From Coniella vitis (taxonomy: Eukaryota > Ascomycota > Sordariomycetes > Diaporthales > Schizoparmaceae): 64,000 nucleotides of DNA. Below, piece by piece: positions 59,321 to 64,000 of the stretch (its first letter is position 1; the number at the start of each line of letters is the position of its first letter). The stretch spans positions 2,709,001 through 2,773,000 of the forward strand of contig WUJK01000001.1 of assembly GCA_011317545.1 (NCBI GenBank), given 5' to 3'. A program made the translations under genes and the position numbers. The notes beneath the pieces are model-generated. The model made no database searches and was not told the origin of the DNA. It saw only the letters and a program-made list of their open reading frames with translations.

Positions 59321-62300
59321 TGAGAGGGAATTGCGAGGTGAATTTGGCAACAAGAACAGACTCAACGAACAAGACAAAGGGCTATGCTATGCTTTCATGC
59401 TACGGATAAAGTCAAGAATGCCACAGAGCGGGTGGCAAGCCTGTGATGGAAAGACGAGAAGTGGGAAGTGGGCAGAAATCACGGTCATGTCATGGCGACC
59501 GGAGCGAGGTGAGCTTGACGCGGGCAGCGACTCTGAGGACGAGAAAAAAAGAGGGTACCAACAGGCACGTACCCAGGTACCCAGGAACCTCGCATTCATC
59601 AGTGTGGAGAGCTCCCAGCAAGTGGCAGGGATACAGGGATGGAGTAGCTCCATTGTGTAGGGGGTGGGAGCTTGGGGCCAGCCTGGGGTCGGGGGCGCTA
59701 GGCCGGGGCAGCTCCCTGAGGAAGGCCTGAATTCCGCAAGTGTAAGCTGGGTTTGGCTGTTTGGCTAGGCGGTAGCAGCAAACGCGTGGGAGCAAGCTCC
59801 GCTCGCACTTGCCCCCTTCCCTGCGCGTTCATCTGTTACAATGCGACCTCGGAAGCAGCTGCTCATGATCGCAGAGGCCTGCAGGCCAATGAAATAGACG
59901 ACTGCATCTTTTTACTATTTTCTCTTGTTTCTGTTCGGGGCCTTGGGTACCAGAGAAAAGGCTGAGACAATCTCTTTGGTTATTTACATGTGTGCGGGCT
60001 GGCGCGGCTCCAAGATAAAGTGACAAACCCCGCAGGTGCGGGCGCTCGGTGTGAGGATGGATGTGTAACGTCGAGAGGGAACTGGGGCAAAACAATTTCA
60101 TGGGAGGCTGGGAGGAAAAAAATGAAAGTGGCCTTCCTCTCAGTCATCTATTTGGTGCCGCACTGCGCCCTTTCGACCCTAATATTCGAATGCCCCCCAA
60201 CTGACCATTGTCCCCATCTTGCTTTGATAGCGTCTGGGACGACCGAGATGGTCTTGCATGTCAATGGCATCCGTTACTGTTGTTTCAAAGCCACACTTTG
60301 TCGAAAGATTGCTTTGCCAGACTCATCGGAACGTAGCCCTCCCTGCTGTTGACAATGCTTTGTAGCGCTTAAAATGAGCAAGGTACATCCATGCTAAACT
60401 CTTGGCTAAACATCCCTGCTCTCATCCCAATTCGGCAATTACACGGCTGCCCATCACATCCTGCCCTGTACTATGTATACATAGTATACAGAGTGGTACT
60501 AGGAAACGTATAGGCCGATATAGCATATATGTACAATGGTCACAATTGATCTTTTCAGCCAAAAACCGGCAATGCCATCAATCATCCTGTGACAATAATC
60601 TCTTGCTATATACATCCTGTGGTGAATGGTAGTTCCTGAACTGCCTCTTCCTCAGACCCTTCCTATTTTGAACATCAACTCCAAATTGCCCCATTTCTCT
60701 CATTCTCCAATGACGCAATGTCCGCCCGTCACCTGAGCCATCTCCGGCCCCGGATGACATCCTCTCCCCGCACTCTCTCCTTCCGAGGCCCCGGATTCGA
60801 CACCGGTAGATGCAACGGGCATTGGGTGGCCAAGATGGATGCCACCGAATAACCGTTTTCTGGAGGAGGAGGATGAGTACATATGCATATGGTTGATCAC
60901 CTTCTGATGTATCACGCTGGAAATGGATATATCTGTTGTATAGATTTCATTTGCTGAAAACTTGGTCATTATGGGATCGTTTCGAAATACGACAATCTGA
61001 TGACTCGCCTGTCGGTCGAGTCTCATCTTTTTTCTCTCGGCGGGGGAGGAGGGGGAGGCACATTTGAAGCTGGGGTGTCGACGAGTCGCATTATAAAAGC
61101 GAGTGTCCAATGTCCGACGGAGATTCTGACCCATGAAGCTTACCAAAACATATGCTTCCAAAGTTTCCTGTGGCAAGCCTAAGCACGATTTTGAGAATCG
61201 TCGATGCGCGTTCTGCATATATGCAGGATACAAAGAAAAATGGGATGATGGCAACTGAACACAGCTCGAACTTATCCTCTAGTTGAAGTCGTCGTGTTCA
61301 GATGTGTAAATTAATGATACAAACTGCCGGCCTCCTGCTCCCGCAACTTGCTCTTGTAATAATGCGGCAGTAACGATACAGCAAATTACTCGGACGGGCT
61401 ATATTTTGACTATAACATGAACCTAGAACACCTTGATTACCTAGTCGAATCCCAAAGGCATGGCTGACAGTGCTGATATGCTCAACGTCACGACCTTTGG
61501 GGCATCTGATCAACATAAAATAAAACAAGGGTGTTGGCAGTCATTATCAGAAACTATGTTTTCGATACGCCGAGGTTGAGTTGAGTGTATAGCGGGTACT
61601 CACGGCGAGGGGTGAGCGAGTAGCCTGCTGCCACCAGTGAATTCCATCCGGCTGGACCCGAAGGCGCACACAAGCCCTTGAAACGCATGATAGTTTATAT
61701 ACATCTTCCATTCCTTAACCTACAACGTTCCGTAAGTTCTTCAGTAATATCCGTGCCTCCAAAATGCCATGTCAATTCCACGCCCCAGCCATCATTGCAC
61801 TGGAGCGATGCCTCGATAATCTGCCCATCGACCACAGTCAGCCTCAACAAAGTTGAATCTAGCACCTAGCATGCTGCTATATGAACCGCTTTGCTGCTTT
61901 TGCCATGGCAAGCGTGCACGGAATGACTGGCTGCCTCTCTTGAGTATGTCGTGCAAGACACTGCCTCATTGATGGCAGAGGCAGATAGTCATGTCGGATT
62001 CGCATCTTCAGGGGCTGATGGGAGCTGGTTTGTGGACAATGTTGGGTGGCAGCGGTCCCTTTGTGGCACGTTGCCGTTTCCGCTCTTGGCATTGCACAGG
62101 CAAATCTCAAGGTGCCCATCCCCACTGCTGACTAACACATGTTTTGAATGGATTGCTGCGCCCCTGCCACGGCCGCACTCTGCTCTGCACCCACACTGCA
62201 GCTCGATAAGCGTCCGTGTCTCTTCGTTGGCTACACTGGCAGACGCCTTGTCTTACCGAAAAGCCTCCATTATTGGTTGCCATTACTGCGCAAAAGCCCC

Positions 62301-62405
62301 CGTCTGGCCCCTGATCCTCCTCCATACCTGTGGATTTTGGGTCCGAGTCGCGTTGAGATAAGCGCCAAAGAGGAAGAACAAGGTGTTCTGCCGCCGAAAG
62401 TAAAC
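59321..62405. other. 3.1 kb gene-free region
   Basis: Lies between glycogenin and the CDF transporter, which point away from each other. It carries an 18-bp perfect palindrome TACTATGTATACATAGTA (60469-60486) and CGTACCCAGGTACCCAGG (about 59569-59586). Open frames exist on both strands but none shows a known domain. Part is the leader of the CDF gene. Confidence 0.5.
60469..60486. promoter_or_regulatory. 18-bp perfect palindrome
   Basis: TACTATGTATACATAGTA equals its own reverse complement. It is the longest perfect member of the intergenic GTAC/CATAGTA motif group in this window. It may be a hairpin-forming or dimer-binding site; neither is shown. Confidence 0.4.
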
Positions 62406-63929
62406 ATGGAACCCAATTTATCCCACACTATCACCCACCATCCGCATATTTTCCAGCTTCAGCATTTGTCGCACTCCTCTCGACGGAGCCACGATAGCAA
62501 TACGACAATGTCAGCTATGCGCTCTATACATCCCAGCGGGAACGCTGGCGCAAGCACCACCGCCCTTGATCCCCAGGAGGCAATGGGTCACGATGGCCAC
62601 GATAATGGTACCCACGCCCGCCATGTTCCCGCGCAGCACGACGACGATATTGAGGGCCAGAGGATTGGCGGCAAGCTGCCCAGCGTTTCTGTCGCAGGCG
62701 ACCCATTCGGTCTTGCCCAAGCATACAAAACCGAGCAAGACTTGGAGCAAATCAAGGCCAACATGTCCAAGAAGCGTGGCAGCCGACCGCCCTCAGCGCA
62801 GCAGCAACAGCAGCAGCAGGAGGGCCTCATTTCGCATGCCTTGACATCGTCTCCCGCGGCGAGCATCCACCAAAGACAGAGCAAAACCCGCTTCCTACCC
62901 AGCTTTGGCCGCGACAAAATCCAATACCATCGGGTTCAGGGGTTCTACACACGCCAGAACGAAACCATTGAGCGGCTGTTGAAGACAGTCGAAGAACATG
63001 TTGCCGATGCCAAGCAAGAAGAAGGCGACGACAAAGTCAAGGTCAGGATTGCCGTCTGGGGCTCCTTCGCCGCCAATGTCATTTTGTGCGGCCTGCAACT
63101 TTTTGGTGCCATTACCTCCAACTCGCTTTCTCTCTTCACCACCATGGCTGACGCCATATTCGACCCGCTGTCTAACGTCACCCTGATCATCTCCAACCGA
63201 GCTGTGAAGCGTGTTGATCCCTCGCGATTCCCTTCCGGCAAGGCTCGCTTGGAGACCATCGGCAACATTGTCTTTTGCTTCCTCATGACCTCTGTCTCTC
63301 TTATCTTGATCGCTTTCTCCTGTAGGGAATTGGTCACGCGTGAAGGTGAGGGCGGCACCAACACATTCCACCTGCCCTCCATCATTGCCGTTTGTGTCGC
63401 TTTTTGCACAAAATTTGTCCTGTTCTTGTACACGTGGGCTCTCAAGGACAAGTATTCGCAAGTCGACATTCTCTGGCAAGACCATCGCAACGACCTCCTC
63501 ATCAACGGCTTTGGTATTTTGACCTCTGTCGGTGGTGCCAAGCTGGCGTGGTGGATTGATCCCATGGGGTCTATCATCATTTCGCTGATTGTGTCGTTCA
63601 ACTGGTTGAGAACAGCCTTCGCCGAGTTCCTGCTCCTGGTCGGCGTGGTTGCGTCCGTCGAGACACAGCAGCTCATCACCTACGTGTGCTGCACACATAG
63701 CCCAGCCATCAAGCAGATTGATACTGTACGAGTGTACCATTCTGGTCCGCGCCTCATTGCAGAGGTGGACGTAGTCATGGATCCGGATGAGACGCTCCAG
63801 GAGACGCACGATGTCGCCGAGGACTTGCAGTTCAAGCTGGAGAGCTTGCCCGATATTGAGCGAGCGTATGTCCATGTGGATTACGAGACAACACACAAGC
63901 CCGAGCATGCTTGGAAGAAGGACCTGTAG
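62406..63929 (+). CDS. cation diffusion facilitator, manganese type (CDF)
   Basis: A single exon for 507 aa from ATG 62406; a later in-frame ATG at 62508 would give 473 aa and cannot be excluded. The disordered N-terminus contains a polyQ run. Six spans follow: VWGSFAANVILCGLQLFGAI, then TM2 with MADAIFDPLSN, and TM5 with DHRNDLLING. Both metal-site motifs are D-x3-D (DAIFD and DHRND). This D-x3-D pair marks the manganese-specific CDF group (like plant MTP8-11); zinc carriers have HxxxD. A cytosolic C-terminal domain ends with SLPDIERAYVHVDYE. Such proteins export Mn2+ from the cytosol into the Golgi or vacuole. The gene is close to the window edge but complete. Confidence 0.92.
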   Translation: MEPNLSHTITHHPHIFQLQHLSHSSRRSHDSNTTMSAMRSIHPSGNAGASTTALDPQEAMGHDGHDNGTHARHVPAQHDDDIEGQRIGGKLPSVSVAGDPFGLAQAYKTEQDLEQIKANMSKKRGSRPPSAQQQQQQQEGLISHALTSSPAASIHQRQSKTRFLPSFGRDKIQYHRVQGFYTRQNETIERLLKTVEEHVADAKQEEGDDKVKVRIAVWGSFAANVILCGLQLFGAITSNSLSLFTTMADAIFDPLSNVTLIISNRAVKRVDPSRFPSGKARLETIGNIVFCFLMTSVSLILIAFSCRELVTREGEGGTNTFHLPSIIAVCVAFCTKFVLFLYTWALKDKYSQVDILWQDHRNDLLINGFGILTSVGGAKLAWWIDPMGSIIISLIVSFNWLRTAFAEFLLLVGVVASVETQQLITYVCCTHSPAIKQIDTVRVYHSGPRLIAEVDVVMDPDETLQETHDVAEDLQFKLESLPDIERAYVHVDYETTHKPEHAWKKDL

Positions 63930-64000
63930 GGTTGGGCCGCGATAGATATATAGCTGCACGATATAGACTTGGGGTAATCGGTTGAAACGCCTGTGGTACT
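63930..64000. other. 3' flank at window edge
   Basis: The short downstream region of the CDF gene; nothing recognised. Confidence 0.5.

Noticed and set aside
60700..61254. 184-codon frame on the minus strand
   Set aside because: No family recognised, Ser-rich low-complexity segments, and no supporting exon chain.
62148..62405. Upstream in-frame ATG for the CDF transporter
   Set aside because: The extra 86 residues are Cys/Pro-rich without homology and appear to be leader sequence.

Overview
This window is nuclear DNA from a filamentous ascomycete, most likely a sordariomycete and possibly Hypocreales. Coding exons are split by short introns (about 50-115 bp for most) with GTAAGT-like donors and yNAG acceptors. 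The protein set is typical of Pezizomycotina: a DUF7918 protein, fungal glycogenin with a long linker, an EHN-type alpha/beta hydrolase, an NCS1 permease and a serine/threonine-rich GPI protein. No rRNA, recognisable tRNA, CRISPR array or intact transposon was found. I support 18 protein-coding genes and rebuilt their exon joins by hand; every join keeps the reading frame except in the hydantoinase gene, which carries two apparent single-base losses.

Layout. (1) 1-9100: gene-poor. It holds a GPI-anchored wall protein (668-1453, minus), then about 7.7 kb without a convincing gene, although 3.75-4.6 kb looks like eroded coding sequence. (2) 9.1-13.5 kb: one secreted protein (9138-9734, plus) followed by a 3.8 kb low-complexity, gene-free stretch. 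(3) 13.5-19.3 kb: a divergent pair, a hydantoinase/oxoprolinase (minus) and an NCS1 nucleobase/hydantoin-type permease (plus), sharing a 690 bp promoter with GATA sites; probably a nitrogen-scavenging module. (4) 19.9-35.0 kb: housekeeping genes VPS54 (minus), MCM5 (plus), an acyl-CoA-synthetase-like protein without the ATP loop (minus), POM34 (plus) and a HID1-family gene (plus). (5) 35.0-37.4 kb: repeat-rich, gene-free. (6) 37.4-55.7 kb: epoxide-hydrolase-like protein (plus), SPC3 (plus), XRN1 (minus), SEC39 (minus), NDUFS5-type complex I subunit (plus), DUF7918 protein (plus), mitochondrial OXNAD1-like reductase (minus). (7) 56.5-64.0 kb: glycogenin (minus), 3 kb without a gene, and a manganese-type cation diffusion facilitator (plus).

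Themes. Several genes serve the secretory pathway: SPC3 (signal peptide removal), SEC39 (Golgi-to-ER tethering), VPS54 (endosome-to-Golgi tethering) and HID1 (Golgi). The rest cover replication (MCM5), mRNA decay (XRN1), the nuclear pore (POM34), respiration (NDUFS5), glycogen priming and metal transport. They are not an operon-like cluster; only the hydantoinase-permease pair looks functionally linked. The most notable points are the two frameshifts in the hydantoinase, two GC-AG introns, two enzyme-like proteins lacking catalytic motifs, a 57-nt poly-T run inside an SPC3 intron, a recurring GTAC/CATAGTAC-type palindrome confined to intergenic DNA, and three CGCGTC boxes upstream of MCM5.
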